From Corynebacterium anserum (lineage in GTDB: Bacteria > Actinomycetota > Actinomycetes > Mycobacteriales > Mycobacteriaceae): DNA of 64,000 nt. The stretch spans positions 682,001 through 746,000 of the forward strand of contig NZ_CP046883.1 of the NCBI RefSeq assembly GCF_014262665.1, read 5' to 3'. The position numbers and the translations under genes were made by a program. This document shows, piece after piece, positions 44,605 to 53,230 of this stretch (the stretch's first letter is position 1; each line of letters begins with the position of its first letter). A model generated the notes under the pieces. That model worked only from the letters and a program-made list of their open reading frames with translations. It ran no database searches and was not told where the DNA came from.

Positions 44605-45984
44605 ATGGCCGGCACCATCGATGCTGTTGTAAACCTCGCCAAGCGTAGGGGACTCGTGTACCCCTGCGGAGAGATCTACGGTGGTACCCGCTCTGCCTGG
44701 GACTACGGTCCACTCGGCGTAGAGCTCAAGGAGAATATTAAACGCCAGTGGTGGCGCCACATGGTGACATCACGCAAAGATGTTGTGGGTTTAGACTCTT
44801 CTGTTATTCTGCCCCGTCGCGTGTGGGAAGTCTCTGGTCACGTCGATGTATTCACGGATCCGCTTGTAGAATCGCTTCATACCCATAAGCGGTACCGCGC
44901 TGATCACCTTCTCGAGGCCTATGAAGAAAAGCATGGGCATCCACCAGAGAATGGTCTCGCCGACATTAATGATCCGGAAACCGGCCAACCAGGAGCCTGG
45001 ACGGAGCCTAAAGCTTTTTCCGGTTTGCTGAAGACTTTCTTGGGCCCCGTGGACGACGAAGAAGGTCTGCACTACCTTCGCCCAGAAACTGCGCAGGGAA
45101 TTTTCGTTAATTTCAAGAACGTGATGACCACCTCGCGTCAGAAGCCACCTTTCGGCATTGCGCAAGTGGGCAAGTCGTTCCGTAACGAGATCACTCCCGG
45201 CAACTTCATCTTCCGCACTCGTGAATTTGAGCAGATGGAGATGGAGTTCTTCGTCAAGCCGGGTGAAGATGAGAAATGGCATCAGTACTGGATCGATAAT
45301 CGTTTCCAATGGTACGTAGACCTCGGCATTGATCCGGAGAATCTACGGCTATACGAGCATCCACAGGAAAAGCTTTCCCACTACTCCAAGCGTACGGTTG
45401 ACGTGGAGTATGCATTCCACTTCAAGGGTTCCAAGTGGGGCGAATTGGAGGGCGTGGCGAATCGCACCGACTATGACCTTCGTGTCCATTCCGAAGGTTC
45501 TGGTGAAGATTTGAGCTACTTTGAGCAGGAAAGTAATGAGCGTTGGATTCCGTACACTATTGAGCCCGCTGCCGGTTTGGGTCGCGCAATGATGGCATTC
45601 CTCGTTGATGCGTATGACGAGGAAGAAGTCCCCAACGCCAAGGGCGGAACGGATAAGCGCACTGTGCTGCGTTTGGATCGTCGTTTAGCTCCTGTGAAGG
45701 TGGCCGTGCTTCCGTTGTCGAAAAAGGACACGCTCACACCTACCGCGGAGAAAATCGCCGATCAATTACGTGGTCTTTGGTCTGTGGACTATGACACATC
45801 AGGTGCGATTGGTCGACGTTACCGCCGTCAGGATGAGATTGGTACACCTTTCTGTGTGACCGTGGATTTCGATACCCTCGAGGACGACGCAGTAACTGTC
45901 CGCGAACGCGACACCATGCAGCAAGAACGCATCAAACTGGAAGACTTGCAAGCATATCTCGCCGAGCGCCTCGCTGGCTGTTAA
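44605..45984 (+). CDS. glyS: Glycyl-tRNA synthetase (single-chain, class II)
   Basis: 459-residue dimeric glycyl-tRNA synthetase. Class II motifs are [20 protein letters not shown] at the N-terminus, motif 2 around [20 protein letters not shown], and motif 3 near [18 protein letters not shown]. The C-terminal anticodon-binding domain runs from [12 protein letters not shown]. The start at 44605 ([16 protein letters not shown]) matches the family; the frame is open upstream to 44509 but that part has no coding character. GGAG lies 11 nt before the ATG. No T-box leader is seen. Confidence 0.96.
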   Translation: MAGTIDAVVNLAKRRGLVYPCGEIYGGTRSAWDYGPLGVELKENIKRQWWRHMVTSRKDVVGLDSSVILPRRVWEVSGHVDVFTDPLVESLHTHKRYRADHLLEAYEEKHGHPPENGLADINDPETGQPGAWTEPKAFSGLLKTFLGPVDDEEGLHYLRPETAQGIFVNFKNVMTTSRQKPPFGIAQVGKSFRNEITPGNFIFRTREFEQMEMEFFVKPGEDEKWHQYWIDNRFQWYVDLGIDPENLRLYEHPQEKLSHYSKRTVDVEYAFHFKGSKWGELEGVANRTDYDLRVHSEGSGEDLSYFEQESNERWIPYTIEPAAGLGRAMMAFLVDAYDEEEVPNAKGGTDKRTVLRLDRRLAPVKVAVLPLSKKDTLTPTAEKIADQLRGLWSVDYDTSGAIGRRYRRQDEIGTPFCVTVDFDTLEDDAVTVRERDTMQQERIKLEDLQAYLAERLAGC

Positions 45985-46050
45985 AGCATGCCGGTGGCTA
46001 AGTACCTCGTTGAGACCTGGTTAAGAGCCTGATAAAAACTAAGGACAAAC

Positions 46051-46593
46051 GTGAATAGCGACATTCGCTGGGGACTCCCAGACGATGGGCATACTTTCCC
46101 GATTTATGCCGGCCCATCCAACGATCTCGATCGCGTAGCTGAATATGCTGACGAGCGAGGGGTGACGCACCTGCGTTTCGGCGGGGATACGTGGAATTTA
46201 GAAGCCGATCAGGATGCAGAGATTTCTGCCGAAACCGCCACCGGAAAGTGGACTGCTCGAGGTAATAAGGAGAGCTTTAAGAAATCCGACCGTTACGTCG
46301 TCCAGGCCGATCGGCATACCGTGGAGATAATCGCAGAGAGCTCCAAGAATTTTGTTCTCGATATCGACGGGCAAAAAGCCGGACAGTTCACCTCGAATGA
46401 TCGAGGCCTGCGCAATCTTCATGTCGAGTTTGAGGGGCCAGGGGAGAAACTGCCTCTTGATGTACAGATATTCATCTCATGGGTAGCGCGCCGCTGTATG
46501 GAAGTCCGCATGGTCTCTAGCGTATGGGCCTGGACCATTCTCATGGTGATTTTTATTCCGATAGCCATCCTGTACTGGATCGGCGTCTTTTAA
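46051..46593 (+). CDS. Hypothetical protein with C-terminal membrane anchor
   Basis: 180 residues. A soluble, beta-rich looking region (about 1-150) is followed by one C-terminal transmembrane helix (AWTILMVIFIPIAILYWIGV). It starts with GTG preceded by AAGGA. No known motif. The topology suggests a tail-anchored or C-in membrane protein. It follows glyS by 66 bp on the same strand and is followed by a terminator-like hairpin. Confidence 0.68.
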   Translation: MNSDIRWGLPDDGHTFPIYAGPSNDLDRVAEYADERGVTHLRFGGDTWNLEADQDAEISAETATGKWTARGNKESFKKSDRYVVQADRHTVEIIAESSKNFVLDIDGQKAGQFTSNDRGLRNLHVEFEGPGEKLPLDVQIFISWVARRCMEVRMVSSVWAWTILMVIFIPIAILYWIGVF

Positions 46594-46603
46594 GCCGAGG
46601 TGA

Positions 46604-46640
46604 AACCCCTTCGCCACCTTTTGTGGTTGGGGTTCTTGGC
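46604..46640 (+). terminator. Terminator-like hairpin
   Basis: AACCCC (46604-46609) and GGGGTT (46629-46634) enclose an inner CCAC/GTGG stem. The 3' side is only weakly T-rich. Confidence 0.5.
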
Positions 46641-46702
46641 GTGTGCCAGTGGGGTGCGGTATCGAGGGTGTCCTTGTGCTCGGTATCGGGGGATCGTTAG
46701 CG

Positions 46703-48688
46703 TTAGAAACTGGCTGAGTCGCTGCCGCCCCCAAAGCCATCGCCGCCGCCGAAGCTATCGCCGAAACCTCCGCCAAAGCCCCCGCCGAAACCGCCGTTGC
46801 CAGAAAGCAAGCTACCGAGCACCATGCCGGTAATGAGGTCGCCACCGCCACCGCCTCTGTAGGTGTGACGGCGGTTGAAATCGTCAATATCACGGCGAGC
46901 CTGTTCCGAGGCCTGCTGAGCTAAGCGAAGAGACTTCTGGGCAGAGAGGAAAGCCTCTTTGGGGTTTGTTGAGCGTTGGTGACGGGCGAGATCTAACGTA
47001 TCGCGCGCAGCCTGCGCAGTGGTACGCGTATCCACACTGATAATACGCCCGCGGTTAAAAATTACGTCTTCTACACTTCGCAGGTGGCGTTCAGCATCCT
47101 GGACAGTGAGATCCACCATGCCGATAGTGCGCCGGTAATCATTGTCCGCACCTCGTGCCTCGTCTAATTCGATATCCAGCTGCCCATCAGCCTCTAAGAG
47201 TTCTGAGTAGCATCCCAGTGGATCGCGGGAGCCATTCTCTTGCGCGGCTCGCATAGCTTCTTGCGCCCGAGTAATCGCTGTGCCCAGAGCTGCACGGTCG
47301 ATGTCTGCCCCTGACTGAGACAATGCCTGCGCCTCGTCAAGTTCCTCAGATACCTCCTGTATAAGTGCACCAAGGTTGGACTGTGCGGTGGTTAACTGCT
47401 CTTCGGCGCGCTCGACAGCGGTCAATTGCCGATCAGCCTGTTGGCAGGCTATTCGCGCGGCGCCAATTGCATCAACTAATCCACCCTGCTTGCCCGCTGG
47501 CTGCTTCAGTAGTTCGCGAGCCCTATCTAACTCCTCCTCAGCATGGCTGATTTCCTTTTCTGCCACGCAAGGGTTGTCCTCGATGGAATGCAGCAACTCG
47601 GGCTTGTGGCGTGTCTTTAATTGTTCCACGATGCTGGAAGCCTGTGTTACACGAACACCCAACGCAACCGTCTGCTGACGTAATTCATTGACCAACTGAG
47701 GGGCATCAATCAATTCTTGGCGTAAACGTGCAAATTGATCAGACTGCTGATCCAGACATTTGTCAGCTGTGCCGCAGCTGGAAATGATGTCGATCAACAA
47801 TGCCCGCTCTTCCTCATCACTGGATACGAGCCCCGCACGAATACGCTGATGCAGAGCAAATGCTTGATTCAAGGTGCTGCGAGAGTGTTCAAGTGCGCGG
47901 GATAGTGGGCGGGTGCGCTCTTCACCGAACTCGGAAATAGCTACGCGAAGTTCCTCGTTCCCTTTATGGATGGATACATCAGTGCTGTGCAGTTCTTCGT
48001 CGGCTAACTGGCGAAGGATTGGTGTGGGTTGCGTGGCCAGGTCTGTCGTATTCCCCGGAGTGATGGAACGAGCGGCCTCTATCTGTTGTTGCTGCTTCTT
48101 CTTCGTGTTTTTGCGCGACCACACAACGGCGCCTGCTCCTCCACCGACGACCGCCACGCCAGCAGCTCCGAGCCATGCTAGAGATTCGGAACTCGTGGTG
48201 TTCGCGACCACATCACCTGCAGCATGTGCCCCGCCGGCCCAGTCGGATGTAGAAAAATGCTTCTGCGCAGCTTCTTTTACCTTTGCTGCAGTGTCCTTGT
48301 GCACCGCCGCGCCCCAGTTGGTCCCCAGCTGTCTTTTGTTGACGTCTACAACCATAACCATCGTGTTATTGGTGTTGTCTTGCGAACGCAGTTGACTCGC
48401 ATACTCTTGAGCGCTCGTTGGCAGTGAATCAACGAACACTATGTACAGCTTCACGTTGGACTCGGTGATGCCTTTCTTCAGTAGCTCCTCCGTGTCTTTC
48501 TTCTCTGCTGTGCTCAGCACACCAGCCTGGTCGGTGATCTGGCTATTCAGACGAACTGCCGTCGTTGCAGACTGGGCTTGGGCGGGTGCAGAGGTGGCGT
48601 CGAGAAGAAGAAAAGAGGAGGGCAAGGCAAAAAGACCGGCAATTGCGACCGATCCAGCCGTGCGAGTTATGAAATTCACGGGCTTCAT
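46703..48688 (-). CDS. TPM-domain membrane protein with long coiled-coil region
   Basis: 661 residues. The signal peptide ends at AQA (about 38). A TPM domain (about 45-165, ITDQAGVLST through LGTNWGAAVHKDTA) precedes a transmembrane helix (about 170-190). Then come about 400 residues of cytoplasmic helix-rich sequence with coiled-coil character, and a Gly/Phe/Ser-rich tail (GGFGGGFGGGFGDSFGGG). TPM proteins act in membrane protein quality control or photosystem repair in other lineages; the role in corynebacteria is unknown. The start at 48688 is preferred because the longer frame would overlap the divergent gene and lacks the signal peptide at its N-terminus. Confidence 0.85.
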   Translation of the reverse strand: MKPVNFITRTAGSVAIAGLFALPSSFLLLDATSAPAQAQSATTAVRLNSQITDQAGVLSTAEKKDTEELLKKGITESNVKLYIVFVDSLPTSAQEYASQLRSQDNTNNTMVMVVDVNKRQLGTNWGAAVHKDTAAKVKEAAQKHFSTSDWAGGAHAAGDVVANTTSSESLAWLGAAGVAVVGGGAGAVVWSRKNTKKKQQQQIEAARSITPGNTTDLATQPTPILRQLADEELHSTDVSIHKGNEELRVAISEFGEERTRPLSRALEHSRSTLNQAFALHQRIRAGLVSSDEEERALLIDIISSCGTADKCLDQQSDQFARLRQELIDAPQLVNELRQQTVALGVRVTQASSIVEQLKTRHKPELLHSIEDNPCVAEKEISHAEEELDRARELLKQPAGKQGGLVDAIGAARIACQQADRQLTAVERAEEQLTTAQSNLGALIQEVSEELDEAQALSQSGADIDRAALGTAITRAQEAMRAAQENGSRDPLGCYSELLEADGQLDIELDEARGADNDYRRTIGMVDLTVQDAERHLRSVEDVIFNRGRIISVDTRTTAQAARDTLDLARHQRSTNPKEAFLSAQKSLRLAQQASEQARRDIDDFNRRHTYRGGGGGDLITGMVLGSLLSGNGGFGGGFGGGFGDSFGGGDGFGGGSDSASF

Positions 48689-48739
48689 GCAGCCCACCTT
48701 AACCGATTTTGGGGTCTTCACCGCGTATCCTTTTCTGTC

Positions 48740-49423
48740 ATGCAGTTTTTCCGGAAAGTTGGTCACGGCCTCGGGATAACGTTCAGTTTTATCCTGCGCT
48801 CTATCCTGTACTTCATCGTGGGAAGCGTGGTCGTGTCCTTGCTGCTCGTGGGTGCCACGGCTGTTCACGTATGGGCCTATGCACGAGGTGATCATCATCC
48901 TCCGTCGGATACCATTTTTGTTCTGGGAGCAGCACAATATGACGGTCGGCCGTCCGCGTGGTTCGCCGCCCGGCTGGATCACGCGGCGCAGCTCTATCGC
49001 AATGGGGTGGCTCCGACTATCGTCACTGTTGGTGGTGGGCAGCCGGGCGACCGCTTTACCGAAGCGGAATCTGGCAAGAACTACCTAATGGAGCATTTCG
49101 GCATCCCAGACTCAGATATCGTCCAAATTGGCGAGGGAGTGGATACACTCACGTCTGCTGAGGCTTTCAAACGGGTAGCGGATCAACACGGCTGGTCGAG
49201 TTCCGTCGTGGTGACCGATCCAGCCCATTCTCTGCGTGCAACCACCATGGTTAAGGATGTGGGAATCGACGCCGCCGGATCTCCGACGCGCCAAGGACCC
49301 AGCGTGCAAGGACGTGATGCTCAGTTAAACAGCATCAGGCATGAGACCGGTGGCCTGATCTATTACAAGGTAGTGGAGCGCGAACGGGATAACTTTCGGG
49401 ACTTCATACAAGGAGTGCTCTAG
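48740..49423 (+). CDS. YdcF/SanA-type DUF218 membrane protein
   Basis: 227 residues. The N-terminal transmembrane helix (about 10-40) is followed by a DUF218 domain (DTIFVLGAAQYDGRPS, VGGGQPGDRFTEAES, VVVTDPAHSLRATTM). Members influence cell-envelope integrity and vancomycin tolerance in other bacteria; the catalytic role is unclear. ATG 48740 lies 8 nt after TATCCT, suggesting a leaderless mRNA. It is divergent from the TPM gene, and its stop is 2 nt before dgt, so the two are probably co-transcribed. Confidence 0.86.
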   Translation: MQFFRKVGHGLGITFSFILRSILYFIVGSVVVSLLLVGATAVHVWAYARGDHHPPSDTIFVLGAAQYDGRPSAWFAARLDHAAQLYRNGVAPTIVTVGGGQPGDRFTEAESGKNYLMEHFGIPDSDIVQIGEGVDTLTSAEAFKRVADQHGWSSSVVVTDPAHSLRATTMVKDVGIDAAGSPTRQGPSVQGRDAQLNSIRHETGGLIYYKVVERERDNFRDFIQGVL

Positions 49424-49425
49424 GA

Positions 49426-50706
49426 ATGGTCGAGCGTTATGCATATTCCGCGCAGGAAGTTGAACGCAGGTTTCCCCTCACAGCCAAACGCTTAGGGCTG
49501 GACGGAGCGGTGCCGGATGGTCGTGACGCGTTTGACCGTGACCGCGCGCGCGTGCTGCACAGTGCTGCGTTACGGCGTTTGGCTGATAAAACTCAGGTCG
49601 TTGGTCCGGGAAGCGGTGATACCCCACGCACACGTCTGACCCATTCACTGGAAGTTGCGCAGATAGCACGAGGTATAGGCAAAACTCTGGGAGCAGATCC
49701 GGATCTCACTGAATTGGCGGGCCTGAGCCATGACATCGGTCACCCACCTTATGGGCACAACGGTGAACGTGCGTTAAATGATGCTGCACAAGCATACGGC
49801 GGATTTGAGGGGAATGCTCAAACCCTACGCATATTGACCCGTCTCGAGCCAAAAACGTTAGGGGAGGACGGACGTTCTTATGGGCTCAATCTCACCCGGG
49901 CGTCCATCGACGCCGCGTGCAAATACCCGTGGGGGCCGGTCGATGAACAGGGCAATAACCGCCGCAAGTATTCGGCATATGAGGATGACCTCGAGATCCT
50001 AAAGTGGGCGCGTATTGGAGCCCCGGCGGGGAAGAAATGCCTCGAGGCGCAGATCATGGATTGGTCGGATGACGTGGCGTATTCCGTACACGATGTGGAA
50101 GATGGCATACTTTCCGGGCGGATCACGCTGGATGTGCTGTGGGATCTCGTGGAACTGGCGGCTCTTGCAGAAAAAGGTGCCCACGCTTTCGGCGGAGAAC
50201 CCGAGGAGCTACTCGACGCTGCGGATCGTCTGCGCCGCATGACCTTGGTGGCGCGGGCGGCGGATTTCGGAGGCACTTTGGACGACCTTGTTGCCTTAAA
50301 AGCTATGACCTCCGAGCTAGTGAGTCGTTTTGTGACGGCTTGTGTGACCGCGACCAGGAAGAAATTCGGGCTCAGGCTGGGGCGCTATGCGGCGGACTTG
50401 GTAATTCCTGCCCAGGTACAGGCCGAAGTGACGCTACTGAAGTCCGTTGCTGTGCTCTATGTGATGGATGAGCAGAATCATCTGTCTGAGCAAGAAAGAC
50501 AGCGTGACCGGATCTTTCGCGTGACTGAGTACCTGTGGCAGGGAGGGGAGGGCGCATTGGATCCGCTCTTTCGTGCATGGTTTACGGAGGCAGAGGATGA
50601 CTCTGCACGGATGCGCGTGGTGATTGATCAGGTGGCGTCGTTGACAGAAAGTAGGCTCGAACGGCTTGACCGTGTGGCCTCGGGTGTGTCAGCAGCCTGG
50701 GCCTAG
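49426..50706 (+). CDS. dgt: dGTP triphosphohydrolase-like HD protein
   Basis: 426-residue deoxyguanosinetriphosphate triphosphohydrolase-like protein that hydrolyses dNTPs to nucleoside and triphosphate. HD-domain metal ligands: H in RLTHSLEVAQIARGIG, HD in LSHDIGHPPYGHNGE, and D in DWSDDVAYSVHDVED. It lies 2 nt after the YdcF-type gene and close to dnaG, a link conserved in Actinobacteria. It begins ATGGTCGAGCG and has good family length. Confidence 0.94.
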   Translation: MVERYAYSAQEVERRFPLTAKRLGLDGAVPDGRDAFDRDRARVLHSAALRRLADKTQVVGPGSGDTPRTRLTHSLEVAQIARGIGKTLGADPDLTELAGLSHDIGHPPYGHNGERALNDAAQAYGGFEGNAQTLRILTRLEPKTLGEDGRSYGLNLTRASIDAACKYPWGPVDEQGNNRRKYSAYEDDLEILKWARIGAPAGKKCLEAQIMDWSDDVAYSVHDVEDGILSGRITLDVLWDLVELAALAEKGAHAFGGEPEELLDAADRLRRMTLVARAADFGGTLDDLVALKAMTSELVSRFVTACVTATRKKFGLRLGRYAADLVIPAQVQAEVTLLKSVAVLYVMDEQNHLSEQERQRDRIFRVTEYLWQGGEGALDPLFRAWFTEAEDDSARMRVVIDQVASLTESRLERLDRVASGVSAAWA

Positions 50707-50737
50707 GAGCTTCGCTTTATTAACAGCTGGGTCCCCT

Positions 50738-50762
50738 CACCAGTAGCTAGCTCTACTCGGTG
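50738..50762. terminator. Weak bidirectional hairpin between convergent genes
   Basis: CACC-A-GTAG and CTAC-TC-GGTG arms enclose CTAGCT between the dgt and RNase gene ends. No long T tract is present on either strand. Confidence 0.35.
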
Positions 50763-50766
50763 GTGG

Positions 50767-51273
50767 TTAATTCTCCTCGGCGTCGGGGATAGAACAAAAG
50801 GTGTGAAAGTGATCACCGGAGTAGTACCACACCTCCGGGTCAGTTTTTGTTCCCCCACCCACGACGATACGGCGTGCTCCACGGTGATTGAGGCCGGGAG
50901 TGGTCACGGTGTATTCGCGGTAATACTGAGAATTCTTCTTGGGAAGTAGTCCTTCGTAATTACCGAAGTGTTTGCCGTCATGGTAGCCATCGTCGGGTGC
51001 GGCTCCGGCGAGAATGTCGAGGATTTGATGCTGAGCCTCGACTGGAAGGGTGGCGTAGGGGCACTCGTTGCCGCGGGAATAGCCACTCCCGCCTGTTTTA
51101 TTCTCCACTGAGCTGCTGTTCTTGGTCTCATTAGAGACTAAGCCACTTGAGCCCTGAGAAGTGCCCCGATCCTCGTCTTGTGATGTCTGGAATCCAAACC
51201 ACCCCGTGGCAGCCACGGCGGCGACAACAACCGGGACGTACTTCTTCAACGCGTGAGATTTCATGAGCTGCAT
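50767..51273 (-). CDS. Secreted guanyl-specific ribonuclease (RNase Sa/N1-T1 family)
   Basis: 168 residues. The N-terminal membrane/signal segment (about 12-29) is followed by a Ser-rich linker and a C-terminal domain matching RNase Sa. Catalytic residues align as E120 (YREYTV), R131, R135 (RGARRIVVG) and H155 (GDHFHTF). The disulfide Cys pair is C71 and C160. It should cleave RNA after G outside the cell, giving nutrient or antagonistic activity. No barstar-type inhibitor gene is next to it. It is convergent with dgt. Confidence 0.88.
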   Translation of the reverse strand: MQLMKSHALKKYVPVVVAAVAATGWFGFQTSQDEDRGTSQGSSGLVSNETKNSSSVENKTGGSGYSRGNECPYATLPVEAQHQILDILAGAAPDDGYHDGKHFGNYEGLLPKKNSQYYREYTVTTPGLNHRGARRIVVGGGTKTDPEVWYYSGDHFHTFCSIPDAEEN

Positions 51274-51313
51274 TTAAGCATGCCCGGGTGTTCTCAGCGA
51301 AAAAGTGGAGTCT

Positions 51314-53059
51314 TTACACCGGGCGAATAGGCAAACGCAGAGCACCCGGTGCATCGGCAGGAACCACGGGGTGTTTTGGCTCCACGGGATTGAGGCGAAC
51401 ATAACCCTCCGACTGGGCTGGTCGAGGATCTTCCTCACCTTTGTTCGGCCATAACGACGCAGCGCGTTCGGCGTTAGCTGTAATGGATAGGGAAGGGTTG
51501 ACACCGGGGTTAGCGGAGATAGCCGCACCATCAGTGACATATAAGGATGGGTAGCCCCATACGCGGTGGTATCCATCGACGACGCCGCGCTCCGGGGACG
51601 AACCGATGGGGCAGCCACCCAAGAAGTGAGCTGTCAGCGGGATGTTGAAAACCTCCGACCAGACGCCACCGGCAAAACCGTTGTCCATGTTCTTAGCCAC
51701 GCGGCGTGTGGCAGCGTTGCCTTCAGGAATCCAGTTAGGGTTCGGTTCACCCGTGCCCTGCTTGGAACGCATAATGCTAAACGGTCCGACTTTACGCAGG
51801 AAAGTAGTCAACGAGTTATCGCGAGACTGCATGACCAAGTTAATGACCGTTCGCTGCGACCACTTATTGAGATTCAATAGGCGTGGGATATCTCGGTACT
51901 CGATAACGGCACGCTTAAGGAATTCCAAGAAGCGCGGCTGCAGCTTATCGCCATCGGTCATCAAAGTTTGCAGCAGACCCATTGCGTTGGATCCCTTACC
52001 GTAGCGCACGGGCTCAATATGAGTGTCGGGGGCAGGATAGTAGGAAGAGGTGATGGCTACGCCTTCGGAGTAGTCGTGTTCCGGGCTGTAGGTTCGGCGC
52101 TGTGCGCCTAGGAGCGCTTCAGAATTGGTGCGCGTCATGTGACCAAGCGTGTCGGGCAGGTCGGGGAGGTTACCGTTGCTCTTCTGGTTGTGCAGCAAGC
52201 TTTGCGTTCCCCACGTGCCGGCAGCGACGATTACGCTATCCGCGGTGAAGGTCTTCTTCACAGCTCCCCCCTTGAAGCCCTTGATGCGCTTGACGAGAGA
52301 GCTCGGTAGAGATTCGGTAGAACGAGTTTCTACGGTCCAGCTGTTGCCATCGAAGGTGAGATCGGTGACGGTGGTGCGGTCATGAACAGTCGCTCCGCCG
52401 CGTTCTGCGAGGTACAGGTAGTTTTTCAGTAGGGTGTTTTTAGCTCCATGACGGCAGCCGGTCATGCATTCACCGCACTCGTGGCAAGCGGTGCGGTCTG
52501 GACCTACGCCGCCGAAGTAGGGATCAGCAACTGTCTCGCGTGGCTTGCCTTCTAACCCGACTTTTTCGCCGAAGAATACGCCTACGGGCGCCATGCGGAA
52601 GGTGTGTCCTACACCCATTTCCTCCGCAACCTTTTTGGAAATCTTGTCAGAGGTTGTCATGGTGGGGTTATCCACCACACCGAGCATGCGCTGAGCTTGT
52701 TCGTAGTACGGGGTGAGTTCGTCTTCCCAGTCAGTGATGTCCGCCCACTGCTTGCCCTGGAAATATTCAGAGCCCGGCTTGTACAGAGTGTTGGCGTAAT
52801 TCAGGGAACCTCCGCCCACACCGGCACCCGCAAGGATCATTACGTTGTTGAGTAGGTGGATGCGTTGGATGCCGAAGCAGCCGATTTTCGGTGCCCACAG
52901 GAAGTCTTTGAGATGCCACGAGTTCTTGGCGAAGTCCTTGTCTTCGAAGCGCCGTCCCGCTTCGAGGACTCCTACCTTGTAACCTTTTTCGGTCAGGCGT
53001 AGGGCGGAGACTGATCCGCCGAAGCCGGAACCGATGATCAATACGTCATAGTGCGTCAT
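51314..53059 (-). CDS. GMC-type FAD oxidoreductase (ChoD-like)
   Basis: 581-residue flavoprotein. The FAD-binding N-terminus is MTHYDVLIIGSGFGGSVSAL, then AGAGVGGGSLNYANTLY. A Cys-rich segment (CHECGECMTGCRHGAKN) and the C-terminal GMC signature (PLTAHFLGGCPIG, VNPSLSITANAERAA) follow. It is very similar in layout to the putative cholesterol oxidase ChoD of mycobacteria, although sterol oxidation by that group is debated. A TATAAT box overlaps the upstream ATG at 53113, so that start is disfavoured and 53059 is used, which matches the family N-terminus. It is divergent from dnaG. Confidence 0.9.
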   Translation of the reverse strand: MTHYDVLIIGSGFGGSVSALRLTEKGYKVGVLEAGRRFEDKDFAKNSWHLKDFLWAPKIGCFGIQRIHLLNNVMILAGAGVGGGSLNYANTLYKPGSEYFQGKQWADITDWEDELTPYYEQAQRMLGVVDNPTMTTSDKISKKVAEEMGVGHTFRMAPVGVFFGEKVGLEGKPRETVADPYFGGVGPDRTACHECGECMTGCRHGAKNTLLKNYLYLAERGGATVHDRTTVTDLTFDGNSWTVETRSTESLPSSLVKRIKGFKGGAVKKTFTADSVIVAAGTWGTQSLLHNQKSNGNLPDLPDTLGHMTRTNSEALLGAQRRTYSPEHDYSEGVAITSSYYPAPDTHIEPVRYGKGSNAMGLLQTLMTDGDKLQPRFLEFLKRAVIEYRDIPRLLNLNKWSQRTVINLVMQSRDNSLTTFLRKVGPFSIMRSKQGTGEPNPNWIPEGNAATRRVAKNMDNGFAGGVWSEVFNIPLTAHFLGGCPIGSSPERGVVDGYHRVWGYPSLYVTDGAAISANPGVNPSLSITANAERAASLWPNKGEEDPRPAQSEGYVRLNPVEPKHPVVPADAPGALRLPIRPV

Positions 53060-53230
53060 GTCATCGAGGTTAGAGCAAGTCTTTCCTGTTGGTGGGCGTT
53101 TTCCAGAATCCATTATAGGAATAGATAAGTGAGTCGGTAGTCACCTTTTCAGTTAGAACGCGGGTTTTTGGACAGCACACCGTTGAGCGACGCTTCAGAC
53201 CTATGGCTGCCCTGCGCTAGGGTTGTGATC

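Noticed and set aside
48689..48982. N-terminal extension of the TPM-domain protein frame
   Set aside because: It overlaps the divergent YdcF-type gene and lacks coding character; the signal peptide starts at 48688.
53060..53113. Upstream ATG of the ChoD-like oxidase
   Set aside because: It overlaps a TATAAT promoter box and lies upstream of the family's conserved N-terminus.
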